NCBI GenBank assembly: GCA_002312935.1
Contig: DCAT01000019.1
Span: 24,088-55,778 of the forward strand
Source of the DNA: Oceanospirillaceae bacterium UBA1126
Lineage (GTDB): Bacteria > Pseudomonadota > Gammaproteobacteria > Pseudomonadales > Balneatricaceae
Direction of reading: 5' to 3'
Length of the DNA stretch: 31,691 nucleotides
A program made the translations under genes and the position numbers. This document shows, in pieces, positions 23,773 through 31,665 of this stretch. Within the stretch, counting starts at the first letter, position 1; every line of letters starts with the position of its first letter. Below the pieces are notes generated by a model that saw only the letters and a list, made by a program, of their open reading frames with translations, was not told the DNA's origin and did no database searches.

Positions 23773-25075
23773 AGTCTTGCCCTTGCGCTTCCCCAAAGTA
23801 ACGTGCCAATACCCGCAACATGCCATTGCACAGGAGTGTTAGGTCCTCTGGGCTCATTACGTAAGGAGGCATCACGTAAACCAACTTACCAAATGGCCGC
23901 ACCCATATACCTTCGGCTACAAACATTTTTTGAATAATGCCAAGATCTACCGCTTGTGTGACCTGTATTACACCAATGGCACCTAACACTCGCACGTCTT
24001 CAACATAAGCTAGGGCTTTGGCTGGCTCCAATAAGCTTTTAAGGCCTTTATTTATGCCATCAACCTGACGCTTCCAATCGCTGCGTTCCAGTAAATCCAA
24101 ACTGGCGTTAGCCACAGCGCAGGCCAAAGGGTTAGCCATAAATGTGGGTCCATGCATAAAGCAGCTGGCTTCACCCCGTGAAATGCTGGTGGCAATTTCT
24201 TGGGTTGTTAAGGTGGCAGCAAAGCTCATAGTGCCGCCAGTAATAGCTTTGCCTAGGCACATAATATCGGGTTTAACGTGAGCGTGATCGCAAGCGAATA
24301 GGGCGCCACTGCGACCAAACCCCGTAGCAATTTCGTCCGCTATTAATAGAATGTTGTATTGCTTGCATAGCTCTGCTGCACCTTTTAGCCATTGCGGGCT
24401 ATAAAAACGCATGCCACCAGCACCCTGAACGATAGGCTCTAGGATCAATGCAGCAATGTCGTTTTGGTGCTCCCGCATTTTGTCTTCAAGTTCTGTTAAG
24501 TCGCCATCTTGTAATGGGCGATCAAAGCCCATTGGCGGTGCGTTAACAAAATAATGCTGGGGCAATACGCTGGCAAAGAGTGAGTGCATGCCGTTTATTG
24601 GGTCACACACAGCCATGGCACCAAAGGTATCGCCATGGTAACCATTACGTATGGTAAGCATACGATTTTTGTTAGCCTGGGCCTTAGAATGCCAGTATTG
24701 CAAAGCCATTTTTATAGCAACTTCTACCGCTACTGAGCCAGAATCTGCAAAAAAAACCTTATCTAACCCTGGTGGTGTTAGGTCTACAAGGCGCTTAGCT
24801 AGGGATACTGCAGGTTGGTGAGTAATGCCACCAAACATCACATGGGACATGGCATCAATTTGCAATTTCATTGCTTGGTTGAGATAAGGATGATTATAGC
24901 CATGCACTGTACACCACCAAGAAGCCATGCCGTCAATTAACTCTTGGCCATCAGCTAAAGTGAGTCGCACACCTTGAGCCCCAACCACTGGGTAAGCTGG
25001 CGGAGGGTTGTCCATGGAGGCATAGGGATGCCAGACATACTGTTGGTCTAAGGCGATCAGTTGTTCAGGAGTCAT
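23759..25075 (-). CDS. bioA: Adenosylmethionine-8-amino-7-oxononanoate aminotransferase BioA
   Basis: BioA converts KAPA to DAPA in biotin synthesis, using S-adenosylmethionine as amino donor and PLP as cofactor. The 438-residue protein starts MTPEQLIALDQQYVWHPYASM, typical of BioA. It has the cofactor motif SGSVAVEVAIKMALQYW, the aspartate in LLIADEIATGFGRSG, and the PLP lysine in LGKAITGG (about residue 280). Gene order differs from E. coli, where bioA is divergent from bioBFCD; no other biotin gene is in the window. I see no BirA operator upstream. The ribosome site before 25075 is weak. The thioesterase gene overlaps its end. Confidence 0.94.
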   Translation of the reverse strand: MTPEQLIALDQQYVWHPYASMDNPPPAYPVVGAQGVRLTLADGQELIDGMASWWCTVHGYNHPYLNQAMKLQIDAMSHVMFGGITHQPAVSLAKRLVDLTPPGLDKVFFADSGSVAVEVAIKMALQYWHSKAQANKNRMLTIRNGYHGDTFGAMAVCDPINGMHSLFASVLPQHYFVNAPPMGFDRPLQDGDLTELEDKMREHQNDIAALILEPIVQGAGGMRFYSPQWLKGAAELCKQYNILLIADEIATGFGRSGALFACDHAHVKPDIMCLGKAITGGTMSFAATLTTQEIATSISRGEASCFMHGPTFMANPLACAVANASLDLLERSDWKRQVDGINKGLKSLLEPAKALAYVEDVRVLGAIGVIQVTQAVDLGIIQKMFVAEGIWVRPFGKLVYVMPPYVMSPEDLTLLCNGMLRVLARYFGEAQGQDCATE

Positions 25076-25127
25076 AAGTGTTAAATGTTGTTTTCTGTTG
25101 ATTATATATTAGCATAGCTAAGCCATG

Positions 25128-25829
25128 TTATTGGCTGATTTCAACGACATCTATGTGATCCAAACCTACTTGCCAGCGTAGGTTAATGTCGGCAATATGG
25201 CAGCCATAAATACGCTCAGGATTCTGTTGATATGCGGGCCTAGGGTCATGTAGTAATACTTGCTCAATCAGTGCTATAAGGTCGGGTCTGCTTGATAAAA
25301 CACGGTGCGCTTGATCACTATAATAAATGGGCAGTTGCAGAACTTGGTCATCATTGGCAAAACCACTTTTGGCACTGGGTACTGACTCTACCCAAGGCAG
25401 GTAAGGCTTGATATCTAGGATCGGGGTCTGGTCTATTAAGTCTGCACCGCTCACATGGAGGGTAACACCATTGCGGATGTCAATGGACTCTAGCTTTACT
25501 AATGACAAACCTAAGGGGTTGGGCCTAAAGGTAGATCGGGTGGCAAATACACCAAGCTTTTTGTTACCGCCTAGTCTCGGAGGACGTACTTTTGGCTTCC
25601 AGCCTTGCTGCGCTGTTTGATGAAACATAAAAGTTAGCCAAATATGAGAGAACTTCTCGAGCCCGGCAACTGTATCAGCCTGATTGTAAGGTGAGTGAAG
25701 TTGAATTTGTGCTAAAGCAGCTGGCACCAGGCCAGGTTGGCGAGGCGCCGCAAATTTTTCCTTAAAGCAGGAATAGATTATACCGATAGGTGTCACTTCA
25801 AACGGCTGTAAGTTTTTGGGTGTTGACAT
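25128..25829 (-). CDS. trmO: tRNA (N6-threonylcarbamoyladenosine37-N6)-methyltransferase TrmO
   Basis: TrmO (TsaA/YaeB) adds a methyl group to t6A37 in tRNA-Thr, giving m6t6A. The 233-residue protein begins the conserved domain with VTPIGIIYSCFKEKFAAPRQPG. It contains GLEKFSHIWLTFMFHQ and GVFATRSTFRPNPLGLSLVKL, the signature of the family, then DIKPYLPWVESV. E. coli TrmO has 235 residues. The ATG at 25829 is chosen; a TTG at 25868 would add 13 residues with no ribosome site. It works on the same base that TsaE (at 1509) helps to make. It is divergent from the gene at 25922. Confidence 0.94.
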   Translation of the reverse strand: MSTPKNLQPFEVTPIGIIYSCFKEKFAAPRQPGLVPAALAQIQLHSPYNQADTVAGLEKFSHIWLTFMFHQTAQQGWKPKVRPPRLGGNKKLGVFATRSTFRPNPLGLSLVKLESIDIRNGVTLHVSGADLIDQTPILDIKPYLPWVESVPSAKSGFANDDQVLQLPIYYSDQAHRVLSSRPDLIALIEQVLLHDPRPAYQQNPERIYGCHIADINLRWQVGLDHIDVVEISQ

Positions 25830-25854
25830 GATTAGATGATTTATTCGCAGTATT

Positions 25855-25887
25855 TTGGCTGACGCCAAGGATTAAGCTAGTTACAAT
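25855..25887 (+). promoter_or_regulatory. Candidate promoter with overlapping palindromic operator
   Basis: CTGACG (25859-25864) and TACAAT (25882-25887) are 17 bases apart, a reasonable sigma70 promoter for the rightward gene at 25922. A perfect inverted repeat TTGGC-TGAC-GCCAA (25855-25868) covers the -35 box and lies in the shared control region with trmO, where a repressor could act. Confidence 0.5.
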
Positions 25888-25921
25888 AGCATTAGTTTAA
25901 TCGTCTCGTTTAGGAAAATAT

Positions 25922-26227
25922 ATGGCTCGCAAGCCCTACGTTAAAGCTAAAGCCATGCAAGGCCGTGGCCACCTTCAATCTGTCGCCACCGACGGACCCC
26001 ATGTTGAATGGCTAGGAATGCCTGAATACTACATCCACACCTTAGTTATAGCAGAGCAAGAGTATGACTATTTCTCTGCAACTAAAGCCCTTGAATTCGA
26101 GGTGGGTGCCTATGTTTGTTTCCGCTTCCGTGAATCGAAAAAAGGCTTCTACATTGAAAAACGTTCGTTAGGTATCGCTATCGACCCAGCAGAGTATATG
26201 CGTCAACTTGAGTCTGGTAACGAATGA
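25922..26227 (+). CDS. Uncharacterised 101-residue protein coupled to an oxidoreductase gene
   Basis: I do not recognise this protein. The N-terminus is basic (MARKPYVKAKAMQGRGH). The middle has a WLGMPEYYIHTLVIAEQEYDY segment and a possible beta-barrel pattern of alternating hydrophobic residues (GAYVCFRFRESKKGFYIEKRSLGIA). No membrane segment, cysteine cluster or catalytic motif is visible. The composition and length are those of a real coding gene. AGGA precedes the ATG, and its stop codon overlaps the start of the oxidoreductase gene (ATGA), so the two proteins are probably translated together and may act in one process. Confidence 0.75.
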   Translation: MARKPYVKAKAMQGRGHLQSVATDGPHVEWLGMPEYYIHTLVIAEQEYDYFSATKALEFEVGAYVCFRFRESKKGFYIEKRSLGIAIDPAEYMRQLESGNE

Positions 26228-27549
26228 GTAGTAAAGTATTCTCACCACTGCCTATAAATGATCAAACCTGCGGCTGGACGCAAGCGCTGCCCTCACGCCA
26301 ACCTAATGCCACCCTCCAAGGTGAGCAAGCAGCAGATTTTGTTATTGTGGGCGCTGGTTATACAGGTTTGTCGGCAGCTAGAAAATTTGCCCAACTTAAC
26401 CCTAATGCTAAAGTGATCATTATTGATGCTCAGCGAGCTGGGGAAGGAGCAAGTGCTAGAAACTCTGGCTATCTGGTGGATTCAACCCTCAATGACGGTC
26501 ATATGTCAGATACCGGTTTGCAGCAATACCGCGAAAAGTATGCCCTTAACAAAGCGGGTGTAGATTGTGTTAGCCAGTTAGTTAATGACCATAAAATTGA
26601 TTGTGATTGGGATGCCACTGGTAAATTTCATGCTACAGCAGTGCCTGCGCATGAATCAAAGTTGCAGCGGTTTAGTGAGTTATTAAAAGAACTTGAGCTA
26701 ACCCATCGCGTCATCTCAGGTACTGAGCTAAACCATCGCTTAGGGACTAGCTACTACACTCAAGCCCTTTGGACAGCTGGTGGCGTTATGCTGCAGCCTG
26801 CTAAACTTGCTCGCGCCTACATAGAGCTGTTGCCAGACAATGTGGCTCTTTATGAAAACAGCCCAGTGCTAACGTGGCGTAAGCAGGGAATGGATTTTTT
26901 AGTATCAACGCCAATGGGTCAAGTTAAAGCTCCCCAGTTGTTGATGGCAGTTAATGGTTTTATGGCCAGCGCTGGGCTGAAGCGTAAACGCGCATTCCCG
27001 CTCACCTTAACTGCCAGTATGACCCGTTCGCTCAATGATGCTGAGTATGCGTCTATAGGCAGCCCCAAAGCATGGGGTTTACTGTCTGCTCAGGCGATGG
27101 GGGCGACTGTTCGCTTAACTGAAGATCGGCGCATTATGGTGCGTAATACAGCTGAAGTATGGCCTTCGATGAATATGTCTACCCGTCATCTAGAGCAACG
27201 CAAGCGCATTCATTTACGAGGCCTCAAGCGCAGGTTTCCCCAATTAAGTGATGATGTGTTTGATAGCTGTTGGTCTGGCGTTACGTGTATTAGTGGGAAT
27301 AACGGTCAAGTGTTCGATCAACTCGAGTCAAAGGTACTAATCGCTGGCTGTTACAATGGCGGTGGCATTGGTTTGGCTACGTTGTTTGGTGAACAAATGG
27401 CATACCTTGCTAGTGGCCAAATGACCGATGCGATCGCCATGATACAGGCAAGGCCCAAGCCAAATACACTGCCACCTCAGCCGCTATTAAGCTTGGGAGT
27501 GCGGTTACGCTTAATCCGTGACGGCATTATTGCTCGTAAAGAAAATTGA
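26224..27549 (+). CDS. FAD-dependent oxidoreductase (DadA/PuuB-like)
   Basis: The 441-residue protein is a DAO-type flavoenzyme. It has the N-terminal nucleotide-binding GxGxxG fingerprint in DFVIVGAGYTGLSAARKF (about residues 38-55) and the following EGASARNSG motif seen in glycine/D-amino-acid oxidase and gamma-glutamylputrescine oxidase (PuuB) families. The C-terminal segment GCYNGGGIGLATLFGEQMA contacts FAD. The substrate is probably an amine or amino-acid derivative oxidised to an imine, but is not determined. The start codon overlaps the stop codon of the 101-residue protein. It converges with the glycosyltransferase gene 33 bases further on. Confidence 0.88.
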   Translation: MSSKVFSPLPINDQTCGWTQALPSRQPNATLQGEQAADFVIVGAGYTGLSAARKFAQLNPNAKVIIIDAQRAGEGASARNSGYLVDSTLNDGHMSDTGLQQYREKYALNKAGVDCVSQLVNDHKIDCDWDATGKFHATAVPAHESKLQRFSELLKELELTHRVISGTELNHRLGTSYYTQALWTAGGVMLQPAKLARAYIELLPDNVALYENSPVLTWRKQGMDFLVSTPMGQVKAPQLLMAVNGFMASAGLKRKRAFPLTLTASMTRSLNDAEYASIGSPKAWGLLSAQAMGATVRLTEDRRIMVRNTAEVWPSMNMSTRHLEQRKRIHLRGLKRRFPQLSDDVFDSCWSGVTCISGNNGQVFDQLESKVLIAGCYNGGGIGLATLFGEQMAYLASGQMTDAIAMIQARPKPNTLPPQPLLSLGVRLRLIRDGIIARKEN

Positions 27550-27582
27550 TCTAGATCGCTTTTAACTTAGCCAGCTAACCGG

Positions 27583-28839
27583 CTACCGACCAGGCAAAGC
27601 GTTGGCTAACACCTTTGAGCTTACCGGCATCACTTTTTGGGGTTTGGGTGAATCTAGGATAGTTTTAATCAGCTTAGATAAGCTGGAGATGCACATGTCG
27701 TTGGGTGACACTACTGAGGCCAACTTAGAGCGCTCTAAATCTGCACCATTAGCAAATTGATCAGTAGAAAAAGGTAATATAATTTGGTGCACGCCCATGC
27801 CCAGAGCCTCCTGCACGCTATTATTACCACCGTGATGGATAATCAGGTCACAGCCACGTAGCAGCCCCACTTGGGGTAATGTAGGTTCAATGAGCCATCC
27901 TTTGGGTATCGGCTCAAATGCAGATAATGTGTTGGCACCAATGGCCATAGCTACGCACACATCAGCCTGTTTAAGGGCGCGTGCTAGAAGGCCTAACACA
28001 TCATCTCGATATGACAAAAATGTCCCTAACGCAACATACACTTTAGGCCTGCTATCATCGGTATTAAGCCATGTTTGATAGGCTTGTGTCAGCACTTCTT
28101 CGCGTATCAGTGGCCCTACAAATTCATGTTTTTGTGGTAAATGCTTCAAACGGTCTATGTCATGGTAATGTTTTGGGCTATTGTAAAGTACTTGATTACC
28201 GTGCACACGAAAAGCGTCTTTAACGGGTGCCATTGTGGGTGAAATTTCTTGCAAAGCTGTGTTCCAGCGTTCGGTAAATTTGGCAGTCACTCGGTCTGTA
28301 ACGTCTTCTTGCCGCGCTAGGTCTGCGGCTTTTGGTTGCATGCATTTTGGCCAAACGGCAGGGATGCCATAGCGCTCATTGCTTACAGGTAGCTGACTTG
28401 GGTGGCCCGGAATTAGGGTCGTAAAGGATCGACCAGTGGCATACACACCAAGGGTAGAGCCAAAAGAGATGTGATCAACTAAGATGTCATCAGGATCTAG
28501 TTGCTTACATAGCTTGGCAATATTCTTTGCCACTTCAACAGGTTGCCAAAGTAAGTCTTTCTCCCTATCTAGCGCTTGGCAGCGAATGGTAGCTATGGGG
28601 CCTTCTCGTGTAGCATTTAAAAAACGAAGTATGGCCGGATTTTGCACTGCTATGCCACTATTAGCGCTTTGACTTAGTTGCAGCATTTGCCATTCAAAAC
28701 CTTCAGCTTTTACGTGGGGTGCCATATTAATTCCGGTGGCAACCACGACTCGTCGGCCCGCTTTTTTTGCTGCCCTAGCGACAACTGCCAAAGGGCTGTA
28801 ATGCGAAATAAAATCAGGGCTTATTACCAAAAGTGTCAT
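27583..28839 (-). CDS. GT1-type glycosyltransferase (MGT/UGT-like)
   Basis: The 418-residue protein has a two-domain GT-B layout. The N-terminal part opens MTLLVISPDFISHYSPLAVVARAAKKAGRRVVVATG, typical of MGT or CrtX-like transferases. The C-terminal UDP-sugar signature HHGGNNSVQEALGMGVHQIILPFSTDQFANGADLE (near residue 333, quoted in part) holds the HxGGxxS motif. Acceptors of such enzymes are small hydrophobic molecules such as carotenoids, sterols or antibiotics, so the target is unknown. The start codon overlaps the stop codon of the HEAT-GT4 gene upstream (ATGA), implying translational coupling. Confidence 0.87.
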   Translation of the reverse strand: MTLLVISPDFISHYSPLAVVARAAKKAGRRVVVATGINMAPHVKAEGFEWQMLQLSQSANSGIAVQNPAILRFLNATREGPIATIRCQALDREKDLLWQPVEVAKNIAKLCKQLDPDDILVDHISFGSTLGVYATGRSFTTLIPGHPSQLPVSNERYGIPAVWPKCMQPKAADLARQEDVTDRVTAKFTERWNTALQEISPTMAPVKDAFRVHGNQVLYNSPKHYHDIDRLKHLPQKHEFVGPLIREEVLTQAYQTWLNTDDSRPKVYVALGTFLSYRDDVLGLLARALKQADVCVAMAIGANTLSAFEPIPKGWLIEPTLPQVGLLRGCDLIIHHGGNNSVQEALGMGVHQIILPFSTDQFANGADLERSKLASVVSPNDMCISSLSKLIKTILDSPKPQKVMPVSSKVLANALPGR

Positions 28840-30992
28840 GCTTTGTCTTTAACTGTTAAGTAAAGTGAGGTGAGTTTGTCTGCCATGGTGTCTATGGCGT
28901 AGTTCTGTTCAACCATTGAGCGGGCTCTGAGAATTCTACCTTCACGGCCCACAAGCCCAAACCCTTGTTTAATAGAATGACCCAGATCATGATCTGGGTC
29001 CACAAGGATGCCTGTGTCACCATGGTCGACAAAGGTGGAGGGACCGCCAGTGCTTGGCGCCACAACAACTAATCCTGTGGCCAGAGCCTCTATCAACGCT
29101 AGGCCAAACTCTTCTTTAGGAGCGCCGTCGACATAAATGCCGCCATTAGCCCAATAACCAGGTTGTCCCATCATAGCGGCCACCATTAATTGTGCAGTAT
29201 CAGCTCTTGGGCGACCACCGAGCATAATTAAGCCAGCTCGCCGCGGATCATTAATAGGGACTGCCGCCTCGATAGCCTGCATCACAGACGTTTCTATCAT
29301 TGATGGATTGCTAAGATTACCCCCAACCAATACCAAGTTACAGGTATTGTGTAGTGATGGATCTGCAGCCCATGAAGCGGCGATGCGGGCCATGCCTTTA
29401 ATGGGATGGAAGCGCCCAACGCTGAGTAATAAGGGTAAATGCCGCCTAGTCGCACAAATTTTTTCTGCGAGCTCATAAATCACACTATGGCCGGTAATTT
29501 GCTCCATGGGTAAATAATTTAACCTTGCTTCACTGATCAGCTTTATATCAATGCCTTCTGCAATGGTGACTGATTGTTGGGTCTGGGGGCTTAGATCTTT
29601 GCGAATATCTTGTAGTAATAGAGCACATTTTGGTTGTGGAAATAGTGCAACATGGCTCGCTGTGCGACCCATTGTTTCTAGCATACGAGCTCGGAACCAA
29701 AGGTTGCTTTGGGCATCAGCATCTAGAAATGCCTGTTGGGACAATTGCTGGCCAGCCTGCAGCGCCTGAACTGTATTTTGTGGGTCTGGTGCAAAGCTAA
29801 AGCACACGGGAATACCTAACCCATTGGCAACGTCAGATGCTGCGAAGGTAGCGGCATCTAGCATGCGTAGGTGAATCAGATCAACGCCGCCAAAATGTCC
29901 TAAGCAGCGCTTAATGCTGCGTTTAAGTTGGGGCAGGTGTTCCCAGGCATTAACGCTATTCATTGGGCGCAGGGAACTTCCAGCTGTAATAATACGAAAC
30001 GGCTGCGAAGTGGCGTCAGAAAGGCTAAGGTTTTTAATAGCGTCCTCAATGCTGCCAAGCCCTATAGTGAGCACTTGGCTAACAGCAGGTTGGCGCGCTA
30101 GGGCATCACCAAGGGATACGAGCAGGCTAGCTACCCCTCCCGTGTCACCGCAGCCGCCATTACTTAAGCTTTTATCCACTTCAGCAAGCACTAACTGGCA
30201 AACACGTAGGCCTCCATCATGGTGGGTACTTGGCGTATGCTGCTGCATTTGTTGATCATGAACTGCCAAAGTGGCATAAGCCCCGATCTCGTTATCTTGC
30301 TTTGCCAACCGACTTAACAACCCATTAAAAGTGCCAGCACGGCAACCCAGTGAGCTAATAGCGGCTAATCGCACAGGCACAGACTCTGTATTATCTGCTG
30401 CTAGCTTGCCAAGGGAAGCAATGATTGATTCCCCACTTAAAACTCCTAAAAGGTCAACTAGCCTCGCCCGTATTAACGGATCCTCCTGAGATAACAATGC
30501 ATTACTGACACACTGGGCAATCAGCTCTGGGTGTGAATTTGACCATTTTTCCAAGGTATGGTGGGCGTGCATCGTATCAATGCCACCCAAACTGAGTTGT
30601 TGTAATAATGGCGTTAGTGCAGATGCTACTGGGTGTCTATTAGCTAGCCTCCAGGTGGCTTGGCGGCGGACACTAGCATCATCATGTGTTACGCAATTAA
30701 TCAGGAGTTTGGTTGCGTCTTGATGATGCAATTGAGCTGCCGATTCAATTGCTACCAGACTGGCCAGGGGTCCAGCTTCAGCCATGACTTTAAGATCTTG
30801 GAGCAGAAGATGACTATTTGCGTTATTTTTAGCGAATCTTGCAAGGTGAGAAGAGTGGCTTAGCATCCCTTCAAAATTAACTATTTCAGTCGCTTGGTTA
30901 AGCTCTTCAATTAAAATAGTCCCCATGCTAGCCTGAGTTGGCTGCACTATCTTCATGGCCTGATAGTCAATGTTTTGTTGATGCATAGTCAT
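28836..30992 (-). CDS. HEAT-repeat/GT4 glycosyltransferase fusion
   Basis: This large protein (718 residues from the ATG at 30992) joins an N-terminal helical region with HEAT-like repeats (about 40-230, e.g. DDASVRRQATWRLANRHPV and DPLIRARLVDLLGVL) to a GT4-type transferase (about 260-718). The GT4 part opens with GDTGGVASLLVSLGDALA, has LLLSVGRFHPIKGMARIAASW and ends with GAPKEEFGLALIEALATG, then GGPSTFVDHGDTGILVDP. The pattern looks closest to sucrose-phosphate-synthase-like GT4 enzymes, by inspection only. The frame is open to a GTG at 31073, and other ATGs at 30986, 30956 and 30926 exist, so the start is uncertain. Its stop codon overlaps the GT1 gene start. The HEAT part may bind a partner protein. 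Confidence 0.8.
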   Translation of the reverse strand: MTMHQQNIDYQAMKIVQPTQASMGTILIEELNQATEIVNFEGMLSHSSHLARFAKNNANSHLLLQDLKVMAEAGPLASLVAIESAAQLHHQDATKLLINCVTHDDASVRRQATWRLANRHPVASALTPLLQQLSLGGIDTMHAHHTLEKWSNSHPELIAQCVSNALLSQEDPLIRARLVDLLGVLSGESIIASLGKLAADNTESVPVRLAAISSLGCRAGTFNGLLSRLAKQDNEIGAYATLAVHDQQMQQHTPSTHHDGGLRVCQLVLAEVDKSLSNGGCGDTGGVASLLVSLGDALARQPAVSQVLTIGLGSIEDAIKNLSLSDATSQPFRIITAGSSLRPMNSVNAWEHLPQLKRSIKRCLGHFGGVDLIHLRMLDAATFAASDVANGLGIPVCFSFAPDPQNTVQALQAGQQLSQQAFLDADAQSNLWFRARMLETMGRTASHVALFPQPKCALLLQDIRKDLSPQTQQSVTIAEGIDIKLISEARLNYLPMEQITGHSVIYELAEKICATRRHLPLLLSVGRFHPIKGMARIAASWAADPSLHNTCNLVLVGGNLSNPSMIETSVMQAIEAAVPINDPRRAGLIMLGGRPRADTAQLMVAAMMGQPGYWANGGIYVDGAPKEEFGLALIEALATGLVVVAPSTGGPSTFVDHGDTGILVDPDHDLGHSIKQGFGLVGREGRILRARSMVEQNYAIDTMADKLTSLYLTVKDKA

Positions 30993-31048
30993 TTTACCGC
31001 ATGGGCAATGGTGTGAGCACTGCCAAAAATAGTCATGCAAAAAATGAT

Positions 31049-31130
31049 ACTGTACAGTTAAATACTTGTACACCGATAATTTTTGTATAGCATTGATTTT
31101 TTGTATAGTTGTGTAAAAGTACGTATAGAT
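31049..31130. repeat. Repeat-rich upstream region of the glycosyltransferase pair
   Basis: TTTTTGTATAG occurs at 31080-31090 and 31098-31108 (18-base period), with a third core GTATAG at 31123-31128. A 10-base palindrome ACTGTACAGT lies at 31049-31058 with a second TGTACA at 31067-31072. On the plus strand, TTGTAT (31101-31106) and TATAGA (31124-31129) are spaced 17 bases apart like a promoter. The repeated spacing suggests a protein-binding control region or stacked promoters. Confidence 0.5.
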
Positions 31131-31180
31131 TTCAATATGCCGCTTTAAATGAGCTAATAAGTAAGCTAAAAATGGCTAAC

Positions 31181-31198
31181 GACCTTCGGTATAAGGTC
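31181..31198. repeat. Short hairpin before the 68-residue ORF
   Basis: A 6-base perfect stem GACCTT and AAGGTC with a CGGTAT loop. There is no T-run after it, so it is not an obvious terminator in either direction. Confidence 0.45.
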
Positions 31199-31215
31199 AT
31201 CTAATTAGCTGGGAT

Positions 31216-31422
31216 ATGAGCGCCATGGGAATTAGCCAAAAGTTACTAAACTACTTTAATCGTAAGAACTCGAAATCTACCCAAAAAAACCGCACACGGT
31301 TTAGAAATGATATTTGTAATCATTGGGATCTTGATTATATGTCTTCAGCCGAGCTAGAAGAGCGTCTGTTGGAAGATGTTGTTGAAACGACTATAGTTCA
31401 CAAAAAAGAAGATCCGTCTTAA
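31216..31422 (+). CDS. Hypothetical small protein, doubtful
   Basis: This 68-residue ORF has a basic N-terminal half (KLLNYFNRKNSKSTQKNRTRFR) and an acidic C-terminal half (ELEERLLEDVVETTIVHKKEDPS). It contains no recognisable motif. Codon use is not unusual for the window, and a promoter-like pair lies about 90 bases upstream, but the ribosome site is weak and I do not recognise the sequence. It may be real or chance. Confidence 0.4.
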   Translation: MSAMGISQKLLNYFNRKNSKSTQKNRTRFRNDICNHWDLDYMSSAELEERLLEDVVETTIVHKKEDPS

Positions 31423-31492
31423 CGTTGCCATTGGGCTTGCAAAGCTTAGTGCGATGGGGTTCAACTTAGATTAAACATTGGATCTGGTTTCG

Positions 31493-31521
31493 TTGTCTTG
31501 CCTTAATAAATACCGTACAAT
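31493..31521 (+). promoter_or_regulatory. Sigma70 promoter of rpsP
   Basis: TTGTCT (31493-31498) and TACAAT (31516-31521) are spaced by 17 bases. The transcript would start near 31528, giving a leader of about 138 bases with small hairpins such as CGCC-TTTTAT-GGCG (31591-31604). Confidence 0.75.
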
Positions 31522-31665
31522 ACCTGCCCTGATTTAAGCATGTTTGACATGTGGTTAAATTAGCTGGGGTAATGCCCATTTCCGTGATGTCGCCTTTTAT
31601 GGCGCGTTGCATTGATGAATAGTAAGTGATTTCAAAACTTACACGACGTAAAGGGATCCTAACGC

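Noticed and set aside
25076..25127. BirA operator upstream of bioA
   Set aside because: I looked for the paired TTGTAAACC-type half sites and did not find them.
29914..30255. 113-residue ORF on the plus strand inside the HEAT-GT4 gene
   Set aside because: It is antisense to the clear GT4 domain and has no recognisable content.
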